Shown: positions 1-6,750 of the stretch, piece after piece
How positions within the stretch are numbered: position 1 is the first letter of the stretch
How the letters are laid out: each line of letters opens with the position of its first letter
Assembly (NCBI GenBank): GCA_035634055.1
Contig: DASQDR010000214.1
Span: 1-30,556 of the forward strand
Direction: 5' to 3'
DNA from: JAICTV01 sp035634055
Lineage (GTDB): Bacteria > Planctomycetota > Phycisphaerae > Tepidisphaerales > Tepidisphaeraceae
Length of the DNA: 30,556 nt
Notes under the pieces: generated by a model
What the model saw: only the letters and a program-made list of their open reading frames with translations
The model's database searches: none
What the model was told of the DNA's origin: nothing
Made by a program: the position numbers and the translations under genes

Positions 1-805
1 CCTTCTGCGGGCCCATCGATCCGGTGTACTTCGCGTAGCGCCCGCCGACCACGTTGTACATCCCGTTGCCCAGGATCAGCCCCAGCGCGTTCTCCCCCTC
101 GCGCAGCATGGCGGTGACGTCGTGCGTGTCGTAGAGGCAAGTCTTGCGATAGCCGGTCCAGCCGGGGGCGAGCAGATCATTGCCCGATTTCCTGCCGTTG
201 ACGGTTAATTCGTACTGCCCCAGGCCGCAGACGAACACGAGCGCGCGGCGGAGGCCGGGCTTGGCGCGCAGCTCGCGCCGGAGGAGGGTTGACGTGTGGC
301 CCGCCTTGTCCGCCGGCACGGCGCCGTCGGCAGTGATCCACTTCGCCTGCCAATCGTCCTGCGAGAGCAGGCCCATCGTCCAGGACGCCGGCGGCGACCA
401 CGCCGACGGTCGATCGTCACCGTCCCACACGCGCAGCGACCAGAAGCATTGCTGCGCCGACGCCAGCGGCGTGCCGGCGTAGGCGACGTGGACGGCGCGG
501 TCGGAGGCGACCTTGCCGCTGTCCCACAAATCGCCGGCGCCGCGGGCGAGCGGCCCGGCCGACGACGCGACGAGCACCTGGTACGCCGTCTGCCGCTGCG
601 CACGGCGCGGCGACGTGAGGTTCCAGCTCAGGCGCGGGCGCGGGACGTCGATGCCCAGCGGATCAACGCGAAACTCGCACCGGAGGTTCTCCGCCTTCAG
701 CAGTGAAGGCTCGGCCGCGCGCGTCGGCGCAGCCGCCGCGGCACACAGCAGCGCCGCCACGCAGATGAATGCGACCGTGAGAACGTACGACCGTTGGACC
801 AGCAT
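1..805 (-). CDS. alpha-L-rhamnosidase (GH78), N-terminal part, gene runs off window
   Basis: The minus-strand frame opens with ATG at 805 and stays open to the window edge, so about 268 N-terminal residues are seen and the C-terminal catalytic part is missing. Residues 1-30 look like a signal peptide (hydrophobic stretch ending in PTRA), so the enzyme is exported. Next come the hallmarks of bacterial rhamnosidase N-terminal domains: ENLRCEFRVDPLGID, PRLSW, QTAYQVLVASS and LWDSGKV (a fibronectin-like domain), then WQAKWIT and a beta-sandwich segment with LTVNGRKSG and GNGMYN. GH78 enzymes release terminal L-rhamnose from rhamnogalacturonan, flavonoid glycosides and similar glycans. A Shine-Dalgarno GAGAGGAAG lies about six bases before the ATG. 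The isomerase gene ends only 59 bases upstream on the same strand, suggesting co-transcription. The family call is from memory of the conserved N-terminal motifs; the catalytic Glu cannot be checked here. Confidence 0.87.
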   Translation of the reverse strand, partial: MLVQRSYVLTVAFICVAALLCAAAAAPTRAAEPSLLKAENLRCEFRVDPLGIDVPRPRLSWNLTSPRRAQRQTAYQVLVASSAGPLARGAGDLWDSGKVASDRAVHVAYAGTPLASAQQCFWSLRVWDGDDRPSAWSPPASWTMGLLSQDDWQAKWITADGAVPADKAGHTSTLLRRELRAKPGLRRALVFVCGLGQYELTVNGRKSGNDLLAPGWTGYRKTCLYDTHDVTAMLREGENALGLILGNGMYNVVGGRYAKYTGSMGPQK

Positions 806-864
806 CGGCTTCCTCTCCGCGCGCGGCCGGCCCGGAGCAGGCACGCGCGCGCGCTCGTGACCGA

Positions 865-2313
865 TCAACACACTTGCGCGCACTCGATGTTCAGCAGCGC
901 CCCGAGCTTCTTGAGCTTCGGCGCGATGCGCCCCACGCCCACCGCGCAGTGGTGGGCCGGGCCGTGGACGTTCCACTCGTTGACGAACCGCCGCGCGCCG
1001 ATCGGGAAGCGGTAGCGGCTGTTGGTGTTGCCGATTTCCAGGATCGGCCCGGGGACCGATTCGCCCTCGGCGACCAGCAGCTTGAGCGACCCGTCCACGT
1101 TCTCCACCACCGACAGCAGCGTGACCGGCCCGTGCTTGACGCTCATCTCAACGCTGAGCCCGCGCCCGACCTTGCCGTGGTAGACCTTCAGCGGTCGGAC
1201 CTTGGTCTTGCCCTGCGCGATGGCGATGTGCCCGGGGCCGTCGTGGCCCATCAGCACCACGTCGTCGTTGAAGTCCATCGCGTAATACTCGGTGAAGCTG
1301 CCGCCGGCGCCGAAGCTGTCCATGATCTTCATCGCCTGCGCGTTCTTCACCTCGTACTCGCCGGCCACCGGCACGCCGCGGGCGGTGAGCAGGGAGTTGC
1401 CGAGGATGATCGAGCTGATCGCGTCCTCGTTGGCGTCGTTGCCGGTGCCCATGTAGTAGTAGGCCATCGACCCCAGATCACGGCCCGCCACCAGCGCGTC
1501 CAGTGCGACCGACGTGCGCGCGGCGCGCGCCAACTCGTCGGCCGAGCAGTCCGGCTGGACGTCGAACTTGTCCTGGAACAGCGCGACGCGCTGGCGCACC
1601 TGCTCGTCGGTGGCGCGCGTGCGCAGGTCGGCCAGCTCGTCCACCTCCAGCATCTCGACGTGCCCGCCGAAGTACGCGCACTGCCGCGTCACGTCGGTGT
1701 AGATGTCGAGCATGCCGCCGTAGTAGTGCCCCATCAGCCCCAGGCGGTTGTGGGCCATCACGTTGGCGACGCGGGCGGCGTCGATCCAGTCGGCCACCTC
1801 GTCCCAGCACTGCGGATCGTCCTCCAGCATGCCGGTGATCTGGTGGAAGCTGACCCGCGCGCGGTTGAAGACGTTGGCGATCTCCGGCACCGGGCAGGCG
1901 GCGCAGTAGGCGAGCCACTCGCCGGTCATCTTCGTGCGGTCGCCCATCCGGTTGAACGACCCGTAGTCGATCGCGGCGGCCGGCTGGAGGTTGAGGATGA
2001 TCACCGGCACCTTGGCGCGCTGCACCACCGGCAGGACGGTCGACGACAGCGCGTACGTGGTGACGTGCAGGAAGATCAGGTCGACGTCTTCCTGGCGGAA
2101 GCGGTGGCCGGCGGCCATGGCCTTGGGGGGCGTGTCGATCAGCCCGAGGTTGACCACCTCGACGCCCGGCAGCGCCAGCTTCTGCGCAACGCGCGCCAGG
2201 TACCCTTCGAGCCGCTCCTTCAGCCCGGCGAACTGCGGCCAATAGGCGTCCAGGCCGATGCCGAACAGGCCCACCCGAAGCTTTCGATCTCGCACGCCGC
2301 TGGCGTCAGACAT
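865..2313 (-). CDS. L-arabinose/L-fucose isomerase family protein
   Basis: This 482-residue protein matches the ketol-isomerase superfamily of AraA and FucI, which interconverts aldoses and ketoses in the cytoplasm using Mn2+. There is no signal peptide. The N-terminal half has Rossmann-like segments (KLRVGLFGIGLDAYWPQF, VDLIFLHVTTYALSS, VPVIILNLQP). The C-terminal half holds likely metal ligands: Glu in PVAGEYEVKN (about 319), Glu in SFTEYYAMDF (about 342), His in LMGHDGPGH (about 357) and His in GPAHHCAVG (about 454). An in-frame ATG at 2319 also exists, but GGAG lies only two bases from it and eight bases from the ATG at 2313, so the latter is preferred. It sits 21 bases after the metallopeptidase stop and 59 bases before the rhamnosidase gene. 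The exact sugar substrate cannot be told; arabinose, fucose or rhamnose-type sugars are all possible. Confidence 0.85.
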   Translation of the reverse strand: MSDASGVRDRKLRVGLFGIGLDAYWPQFAGLKERLEGYLARVAQKLALPGVEVVNLGLIDTPPKAMAAGHRFRQEDVDLIFLHVTTYALSSTVLPVVQRAKVPVIILNLQPAAAIDYGSFNRMGDRTKMTGEWLAYCAACPVPEIANVFNRARVSFHQITGMLEDDPQCWDEVADWIDAARVANVMAHNRLGLMGHYYGGMLDIYTDVTRQCAYFGGHVEMLEVDELADLRTRATDEQVRQRVALFQDKFDVQPDCSADELARAARTSVALDALVAGRDLGSMAYYYMGTGNDANEDAISSIILGNSLLTARGVPVAGEYEVKNAQAMKIMDSFGAGGSFTEYYAMDFNDDVVLMGHDGPGHIAIAQGKTKVRPLKVYHGKVGRGLSVEMSVKHGPVTLLSVVENVDGSLKLLVAEGESVPGPILEIGNTNSRYRFPIGARRFVNEWNVHGPAHHCAVGVGRIAPKLKKLGALLNIECAQVC

Positions 2314-2334
2314 GGTCATTACTCCAGTAATTCA

Positions 2335-3297
2335 TCACCGCGTGGCCCCGGCCGCGGCATCGCGCCGCTGCTCATCCTGCGCGCGACCGTTGCCGCGGCT
2401 GGTCATCCCGCCGCTGCCCGTCTCGCCGCTGTCCGTCGCGCCGCTGGTTGTCCCGGCGCTGTCCGTCGCGCCGCCGTTTGTACCGACGCTGTTCGTCCCG
2501 GCGCTGCTCATCCCGCGCGGGAGCGTTGCCGGCGGCGCTGGGGGCACGGCCTTCGTTGCTGTCGCGGTCGCCGTCGTCGCCGGCGCGGTGGCCGGCGGAC
2601 GGTGCCAGGCGTCGTGGATCATCCTGAACCCCTTGGGGTCGTGCTGCTTCAGCTCCGCGCGGACGAAGGGGAAGAAGTCGTTGGTCAGGAAATACGCCTC
2701 GCTCAGCTCGGCGAAGTATTCCTCCGGGTTGTTCAGGGCGTAGGCGCGCTCGGTGCGGCCGCTGGCGCGCAGGACGGCGTCGTACTTTCCCGACCGCGCC
2801 GCCTCGCGGTGAGCGGAGCGCACTTCGGCACTGCCCAGCCGCAGCACCTTGTGGTGGTACGCGTGGGCCAGCTCGTGCAGCACCATGGCGGGCTGGTCGG
2901 ACCAGTCGAGGAAGTTCTGCGCGTTGCCGATCTCGACGCCGCCGGCCTTGTCCGGGTTGTAGCCGTTGCCGCGCAGCCACTCGGCCGACGGGTGGAAGCA
3001 CATGCCGGGGAAGCGGGCGTCGCGCAGCTCGACCCAGATCGTGACGCCGCGCAACTGCTCCAGCGCCGGCGCCGGCAGGACGCGGTTGACCTCGAACAGG
3101 CGGGCGCGGAGCAGGTCGAGCGTCTGCCGGGCGAGGTCAGGCCGCTCCAGCAGCTTCGGGCTGACGCGCACGGTCCAGCCTTCGACGCTTCGCACCTCGT
3201 ACGCCCCGGTCGGCAGGAACGCGCGCGCGGGCGCGGCGGCGAGCAGCAGCATCAGGAAGGAGAGCACCAGCGCGCGGGTCATCGTCGGCCACATCAT
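2335..3297 (-). CDS. secreted HExxH zinc metallopeptidase with pentapeptide-repeat tail
   Basis: About 320 residues. Residues 1-26 form a signal peptide (hydrophobic LVLSFLMLLLAAAPARA). The zinc motif HELAHAYHH is at about 141-149, and a second motif NPEEYFAELSEAYF at about 190-203 supplies a probable third Glu ligand. This arrangement resembles the anthrax lethal-factor-like gluzincin fold (HExxH ... NEAEFFAE), here a resemblance only. The substrate is unknown. From about residue 225 the protein becomes a low-complexity tail: an Ala/Thr/Pro stretch, a Gly/Thr/Asp/Ser pentapeptide repeat, then a charged end. Starts at 3297, 3294 and 3282 are all possible, and none has a strong Shine-Dalgarno sequence. 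The frame is open further upstream into nusG, but those residues are Arg/Ser-rich antisense-like sequence and are not included. It lies between nusG and the isomerase gene on the same strand. Confidence 0.75.
   Translation of the reverse strand: MMWPTMTRALVLSFLMLLLAAAPARAFLPTGAYEVRSVEGWTVRVSPKLLERPDLARQTLDLLRARLFEVNRVLPAPALEQLRGVTIWVELRDARFPGMCFHPSAEWLRGNGYNPDKAGGVEIGNAQNFLDWSDQPAMVLHELAHAYHHKVLRLGSAEVRSAHREAARSGKYDAVLRASGRTERAYALNNPEEYFAELSEAYFLTNDFFPFVRAELKQHDPKGFRMIHDAWHRPPATAPATTATATATKAVPPAPPATLPRGMSSAGTNSVGTNGGATDSAGTTSGATDSGETGSGGMTSRGNGRAQDEQRRDAAAGATR
2366..2515 (-). repeat. 15-bp tandem repeat inside the metallopeptidase gene
   Basis: About ten imperfect 15-base units follow one another, with a plus-strand consensus close to CCGCTGTCCGTCGCG. 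Eight units from 2396 to 2515 are in clean register. Read in the gene's own frame they encode a pentapeptide of the form Gly/Ala-Thr-Asn/Asp/Thr-Ser/Gly-X. The unit length is a multiple of three, so gain or loss of copies would leave the reading frame intact. Confidence 0.85.
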
Positions 3298-3302
3298 CGG
3301 GT

Positions 3303-3329
3303 TCGCTCGCCCGCCGTACAAGCGAGCGA
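3303..3329. other. 8-bp inverted repeat in metallopeptidase leader
   Basis: TCGCTCGC (3303-3310) and GCGAGCGA (3322-3329) are perfect complements with an 11-base loop. They lie just upstream of the likely metallopeptidase start. The same GCGA word forms the microsatellite at 3474-3499. The hairpin could influence translation, but nothing in the sequence proves a role. Confidence 0.5.
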
Positions 3330-3473
3330 GCGGGAACGGCCGGTCGAGAGCGACGAGGAGACGCCGGGCGGCCGAGTGCCGGGATGCGTTGCGCCGCGCG
3401 GAAACGGATGCCGCCGCCGGATGGCGGCGGCGGCGGCGGTGATTCGTTGGGGTTTCGCCGGCGGCCAGGGAGC

Positions 3474-3499
3474 CGAGCGAGCGAGCGAGCGAGCGAGCG
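3474..3499. repeat. (CGAG)6 tetranucleotide microsatellite after nusG
   Basis: Six uninterrupted CGAG units plus CG lie seven bases beyond the nusG stop codon, in the 208-base spacer before the metallopeptidase gene. The same spacer has a short CGG run near 3422-3438. I see no gene or U-rich terminator in this spacer. Confidence 0.9.
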
Positions 3500-3505
3500 G
3501 CGGGC

Positions 3506-4069
3506 CTACAGCTTCTCGATCTGCCAGTACTCCAGCTCCAGCGGCGTCGGGCGGCCGAAGATGGTGGTGACGATGCGGACCATCCCCTTGTCGGGCATGA
3601 TCTCGTCGACGTTGCCCTCAAAGTTGATGAAGGCGCCGTTGGTGACCTTGATCTTGTCGCCCTTCTTGTACTCGGTCTTGAGCGAGACCTCTTCCTCGGG
3701 GCGCTCGGCCTCCTCGAGCATCTTCGCCTGGTCGCGCGGGCTCATGGCGGTGGGCTTGCCGTTGGAGCCGATGAAGTCGCCGACGCCGTCGGTTTCCTTG
3801 ATGAGGAACCAGACCTTCTCGGGGATCATGCCGTTCTTGTCGAGCGTGAGCTCGATGAAGACGTAGCCCGGGTAGAGCTTGCGGTCCGACTCCTTGCGCA
3901 CGCCGCCCTTCATCGACCGGACGCGCTCGGTGGGGACCAGGATCCGCCCGACGGTCTCCTCGACGCCCTCGATCTTGACCTTGCGCAGCAGCGCTTCGCG
4001 AACACGGTCTTCCTTGTTGCTCGCGACTCGAAGGACGAAGAATTGCATAGCGATGGTGCCAGTCGTCAC
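3506..4069 (-). CDS. nusG: transcription termination/antitermination protein NusG
   Basis: 187 residues from the GTG start. The NGN domain is recognisable from QFFVLRVASNKEDRVREAL through YPGYVFIEL and VWFLIKETDGVGDFIG. The C-terminal KOW domain reads KKGDKIKVTNGAFINFEG to FGRPTPLELEYWQIEKL. NusG binds RNA polymerase near the clamp and contacts Rho or ribosomal protein S10. The GTG at 4069 has AAGG six bases upstream, overlapping the secE stop codon. The ATG at 4048 (MQFFVLRV) is closer to the usual NusG N-terminus but lacks a Shine-Dalgarno sequence. The gene follows secE by eight bases, the conserved bacterial order. Unusually, no rplK follows. Confidence 0.96.
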   Translation of the reverse strand: MTTGTIAMQFFVLRVASNKEDRVREALLRKVKIEGVEETVGRILVPTERVRSMKGGVRKESDRKLYPGYVFIELTLDKNGMIPEKVWFLIKETDGVGDFIGSNGKPTAMSPRDQAKMLEEAERPEEEVSLKTEYKKGDKIKVTNGAFINFEGNVDEIMPDKGMVRIVTTIFGRPTPLELEYWQIEKL

Positions 4070-4077
4070 GCGTGACC

Positions 4078-4635
4078 TTAGAAGGGCCGGCTCTTGAGCA
4101 CGGTCAGGAAGTAGAACAGGTAGCCGAAGACGATGTCGAACACGAACAGCAGCAGCGCGATGAGGAACATGAAGATGATGACCACCTTGGTGGAGCCGAT
4201 CAGCTCCTTGCGGGTGGTCCAGTTCACCTTCTTCATCTCGCTGTCGGTGGCGATGAGGAAGTCGGCGTTGTCAGGCTTGTTCATCAGCCAGAAGACCAGC
4301 AGTCCGTAGCCGGCCAGCAGCGCGGTGATGATGTAGACCGAGGTGGAGCGGGCGGCGCGCTGGTCGACGCCGGCGGCGCCGATCCAGACCGGCAGGTGCT
4401 GGTAGAGGAAGCTGGCGGTGAGCAGCCCGATGAGCAGGGCCGCGCCGGCGGTGCCCATGCGGGTCCAGTAGCCCTGGCCCTTCTTGTGGATGTGGAAGAA
4501 CCCCCCGCCCGCGCCGTCGGCGCGCTCGGGCGGGCGCTGCTTCTCGCCGCCGCCGCCGCCGCCCTCATCGGCGCCCGCGGGCGCGATCACATCGGTGGCC
4601 ATGGCCTTCTCGTCCTGTTCGGTTGCCGACGCCAT
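4078..4635 (-). CDS. secE: preprotein translocase subunit SecE
   Basis: 185 residues, longer than the roughly 60-130 of typical SecE. A cytoplasmic N-terminus with a Gly run (about 25-30) and a Pro/Arg segment comes first, then three predicted membrane helices at about 62-85, 97-117 and 150-180. The SecE signature is in the last third: EMKKVNWTTRKELIGSTKVV followed by a long hydrophobic helix ending near FLTVLKSRPF. SecE clamps SecY in the translocon. The start at 4635 has no clear Shine-Dalgarno sequence; an alternative ATG at 4602 would give MATDVIAPAG and a protein 11 residues shorter. It lies between tRNA-Trp and nusG, the classic tuf-trnW-secE-nusG order. Confidence 0.93.
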   Translation of the reverse strand: MASATEQDEKAMATDVIAPAGADEGGGGGGEKQRPPERADGAGGGFFHIHKKGQGYWTRMGTAGAALLIGLLTASFLYQHLPVWIGAAGVDQRAARSTSVYIITALLAGYGLLVFWLMNKPDNADFLIATDSEMKKVNWTTRKELIGSTKVVIIFMFLIALLLFVFDIVFGYLFYFLTVLKSRPF

Positions 4636-4752
4636 AGGTCAACACGCTTCCACTTCGCAGCCTTGCCCTCTCGCCCCGAGCGCGCCATCCCCGCACTCGC
4701 GCATCCGCGCGGGCGACGGGCCACGCTCTGGCGCGCGCGCTCTCGGCCCAAA

Positions 4753-4825
4753 CACGCCGGGCAGGAATCGAACCTGCAACCTGCCGCTTTGGAGACGGCT
4801 GCTCTGCCAATTGAGCTACCGGCGT
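4753..4825 (-). tRNA. tRNA-Trp (anticodon CCA)
   Basis: A full 73-nt cloverleaf can be drawn on the minus strand. The acceptor stem is ACGCCGG/CCGGCGU, the D stem GCUC/GAGC, the anticodon arm GCCGU-CUCCAAA-GCGGC and the T arm GCAGG-UUCGAUU-CCUGC, with a G discriminator base. The anticodon is CCA, and the G discriminator is expected for bacterial tRNA-Trp. No CCA tail is encoded. Position 24 is G, so it is not the known E. coli UGA-suppressor variant. It is the only Trp tRNA in the window and lies between rpmG and secE. Confidence 0.97.
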
Positions 4826-4829
4826 AGCG

Positions 4830-4939
4830 TAGTTGCCAGTTGTCAGTTACTAGTTGCCAGTTACTGGTTGCCAGTAATCAACGCGCGGTCACATCACGGG
4901 CAACTCGCCACTGGCCACTAGCAACTGGCCACTGATCAC
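4830..4939. repeat. word-repeat inverted element, rpmG-tRNA-Trp spacer
   Basis: The left half repeats AGTTGCCAGTT and AGTTACTAGTTGCCAG several times. The right half carries the complementary words GGCAACT, CCACTGGCCACTAGC and AACTGGCCACT. The two halves can fold onto each other around the central segment near 4877-4896. The spacer holds no gene. Its vocabulary matches the element at 5137-5219. Confidence 0.8.
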
Positions 4940-4955
4940 TTTTTCTCACCCCGCC

Positions 4956-5120
4956 CTACTTCCGCTTGAGCTTGTGCACGGTGTGCGCGCGCTCGCGGGG
5001 GCAGTACTTCTTGCGCTCGATCTTCGGGGCGCCGCCGGCGACCCGGATCTCGGTGCGGTAATTCAGGTCGCTGCAGCTCGTGCACTGCATCCACGCCATT
5101 TCGCGATTTTCCTTCGCCAT
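4956..5120 (-). CDS. rpmG: 50S ribosomal protein L33
   Basis: 54 residues, the normal L33 size. MAKENREMAWMQC, CTSCSDLNYRTE, KIERKKYCPRERAHTVHKLKRK follows the L33 pattern. The zinc-ribbon version of L33 has four cysteines; here the first pair CTSC and the third Cys (KYCPR) are present, but the fourth is replaced by Glu (CPRE instead of CPRC). GGAG lies five bases before the ATG. L33 sits near the exit site of the large ribosomal subunit. Its position between tuf and secE is common in bacteria that keep rpmG in this operon. Confidence 0.95.
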   Translation of the reverse strand: MAKENREMAWMQCTSCSDLNYRTEIRVAGGAPKIERKKYCPRERAHTVHKLKRK

Positions 5121-5136
5121 GACAACTCCAAAGCGG

Positions 5137-5219
5137 CCAGTTGCCAGTGACGGGCTGCCCGCGGCGCGACGCCCTGGGCAACTCCTTCACTGGCAACTGG
5201 CAACTGACAACGGGCAACT
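5137..5219. repeat. word-repeat inverted element, tuf-rpmG spacer
   Basis: CCAGTTGCCAGTGA at 5137-5150 and its exact complement TCACTGGCAACTGG at 5187-5200 form a 14-bp inverted repeat with a 36-base loop. Further direct copies (CAACTGGCAACTGACAAC, GGGCAACTA) run up to the tuf stop codon. A transcript of either strand would fold into a strong hairpin just after tuf. Confidence 0.87.
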
Positions 5220-5221
5220 AG

Positions 5222-6421
5222 CTATTCAAGGATCTTGGTGACGACGCCGGAGCCGACGGTCTTGCCGCCCTCGCGGACGGCGAAGCGGAGCTTCTCCTCC
5301 ATGGCGATCGGCGACTGGAGGTCGATCTCCATGGTGACGTTGTCGCCCGGCATGACCATTTCCGCCCCGCCGAGCAGCTTGGCGGCGCCGGTCACGTCGG
5401 TGGTGCGGAAGTAGAACTGCGGGCGGTACCCGGTGAAGAACGGGGTGTGACGCCCGCCCTCTTCCTTGGTCAGCACGTAGACTTCCGCCTCGAACTTCTT
5501 GTGCGGCGTGATGGACTTCGGCGCCGCCAGGACCTGGCCGCGCTCGATGCCTTCGCGCTCGATGCCGCGGAGCAGGACGCCCACGTTGTCGCCGGCGATG
5601 CCCTCGTCCAGGGTCTTCTGGAACTGCTCGATGCCGGTGACGACCGTGTTCTTGGTGTCGCCGAGCCCGACGATCTCGACGGTGTCGCCGACCTTCGCCT
5701 TGCCGCGCTCGATACGCCCGGTGGCGACGGTGCCGCGACCCTTGATCGAGAAGACGTCTTCCACCGGCATCAGGAACGGCTTGTCGATCTCGCGCTGCGG
5801 GATCGGGACGTAGCTGTCCAGGTTGGCGATCAGCTCGTCGATCGGCTTGCAGGCGGTGTCGTCCTTCGGGTTCTGAAGGGCGACGTTGGCCGACCCGCGG
5901 GTGATCGGGGTGTCGTCGCCGGGGAACTGGTACTTGGTCAACAGCTCGCGCACTTCCATCTCGACCAGCTCGAGCAGCTCGGCGTCATCGACGAGGTCGA
6001 TCTTGTTGAGGAAGACGACGATCTTCGGCACGCCGACCTGGCGGGCGAGCAGGATGTGCTCGCGCGTCTGCGGCATCGGCCCGTCGGCGGCGCTGACGAC
6101 CAGGATCGCCCCGTCCATCTGGGCGGCGCCGGTGATCATGTTCTTGATGTAGTCGGCGTGGCCCGGGCAGTCGACGTGAGCGTAGTGCCGCGTCTCGCTC
6201 TCGTACTCGACGTGGGCGGCGGCGATGGTCACCGTCTTGGTGGCGTCGCGCTCGGTGCCGCCCTTGGCGATGTCCTTGTAATTCTTGGCCGTCACCGACG
6301 GGTACTTCACCGCCGACCGCGCGCTCAGCGCGGCGGTCAGGGTGGTCTTGCCGTGGTCGATGTGACCGATGGTGCCCACGTTCACGTGCGGCTTCTTACG
6401 CTCGAATACGCCCTTCGCCAT
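5222..6421 (-). CDS. tuf: translation elongation factor Tu
   Basis: 399 residues, full length. G1 is GHIDHGKTT, G3 DCPGHADY, G4 NKIDLVDD and G5 RGSANVAL; the domain 2 and 3 landmarks (EDVFSIKGRGTVATGRIERG, HTPFFTGYRPQFYFRTTDVTG) are all present. EF-Tu brings aminoacyl-tRNA to the ribosome. Switch I is unusual: where most bacteria have EEKARGITI, this protein has RDATKTVTIAAAHVEYES after KDIAKGGTE. I remember the same replacement in planctomycete EF-Tu, so it is probably lineage-specific and not damage. GGAGG lies about five bases before the ATG. It follows tRNA-Thr by 126 bases and is the first protein gene of the operon. Confidence 0.98.
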   Translation of the reverse strand: MAKGVFERKKPHVNVGTIGHIDHGKTTLTAALSARSAVKYPSVTAKNYKDIAKGGTERDATKTVTIAAAHVEYESETRHYAHVDCPGHADYIKNMITGAAQMDGAILVVSAADGPMPQTREHILLARQVGVPKIVVFLNKIDLVDDAELLELVEMEVRELLTKYQFPGDDTPITRGSANVALQNPKDDTACKPIDELIANLDSYVPIPQREIDKPFLMPVEDVFSIKGRGTVATGRIERGKAKVGDTVEIVGLGDTKNTVVTGIEQFQKTLDEGIAGDNVGVLLRGIEREGIERGQVLAAPKSITPHKKFEAEVYVLTKEEGGRHTPFFTGYRPQFYFRTTDVTGAAKLLGGAEMVMPGDNVTMEIDLQSPIAMEEKLRFAVREGGKTVGSGVVTKILE

Positions 6422-6436
6422 GATGGCCTCCAGATA

Positions 6437-6534
6437 GATTGCCGATTGTCCACTTACTGCCGGTTGCCGACTGACCCAAACCGCTTCGACCGCGTGCCTT
6501 CAACCGGCAATCGCAAATCGGCCGACCGGCAACA
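6437..6534. repeat. word-repeat inverted element, tRNA-Thr-tuf spacer
   Basis: The left half has GATTGCCGATTGTC and TGCCGGTTGCCGAC. The right half has the complementary words CAACCGGCAATCGC and GACCGGCAAC. TGCCGGTTG (6458-6466) pairs perfectly with CAACCGGCA (6501-6509). The style matches the two downstream spacers of the operon, but the words are GC-shifted (GCCGATT rather than GCCAGTT). It lies in the tuf 5' leader. Confidence 0.75.
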
Positions 6535-6547
6535 TTCTTTTCCGTCA

Positions 6548-6619
6548 AGCTGGCACTGGGGATTGAACCCAGGACCTCCACCTTACCAAGGTGGCGCTCT
6601 GCCGCTGAGCTATGCCAGC
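6548..6619 (-). tRNA. tRNA-Thr (anticodon GGU)
   Basis: A full 72-nt cloverleaf is visible. The acceptor stem is GCUGGCA/UGCCAGC, the D stem GCUC/GAGC, the anticodon arm CCACC-UUGGUAA-GGUGG and the T arm CUGGG-UUCAAUC-CCCAG, with a U discriminator. The anticodon GGU reads ACC and ACU. No CCA tail is encoded. It is the first gene after the promoter at 6751-6778, as in E. coli, where a Thr tRNA precedes tufB. Confidence 0.97.
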
Positions 6620-6750
6620 GCGATCCCGGCCTCTTACGTTGCGCGGGAAGCTGTCTTTCGTACGTCCGCGGCGGCCGTCGATCCGGCCCTGCCGCCCACT
6701 CGATCCGGGTGAAATTCAACGGCGCGCACCGGGAGCGTAGAAGGGCGGAG

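Noticed and set aside
874..3570. Very long open frame on the plus strand (almost 900 codons)
   Set aside because: It lies antisense to the isomerase and metallopeptidase genes, has Val/Arg/His/Leu-rich low-information sequence and no motif. High GC at third positions of the real genes keeps the mirror frame open.
3298..3621. N-terminal extension of the metallopeptidase into nusG
   Set aside because: The added residues are Arg/Ser-rich, antisense-like and precede a clear signal peptide, so a start near 3297 is more credible.
4830..5219. CRISPR array
   Set aside because: The repeated words are short, variable, in both orientations and not separated by unique spacers of constant length; no cas genes are present.
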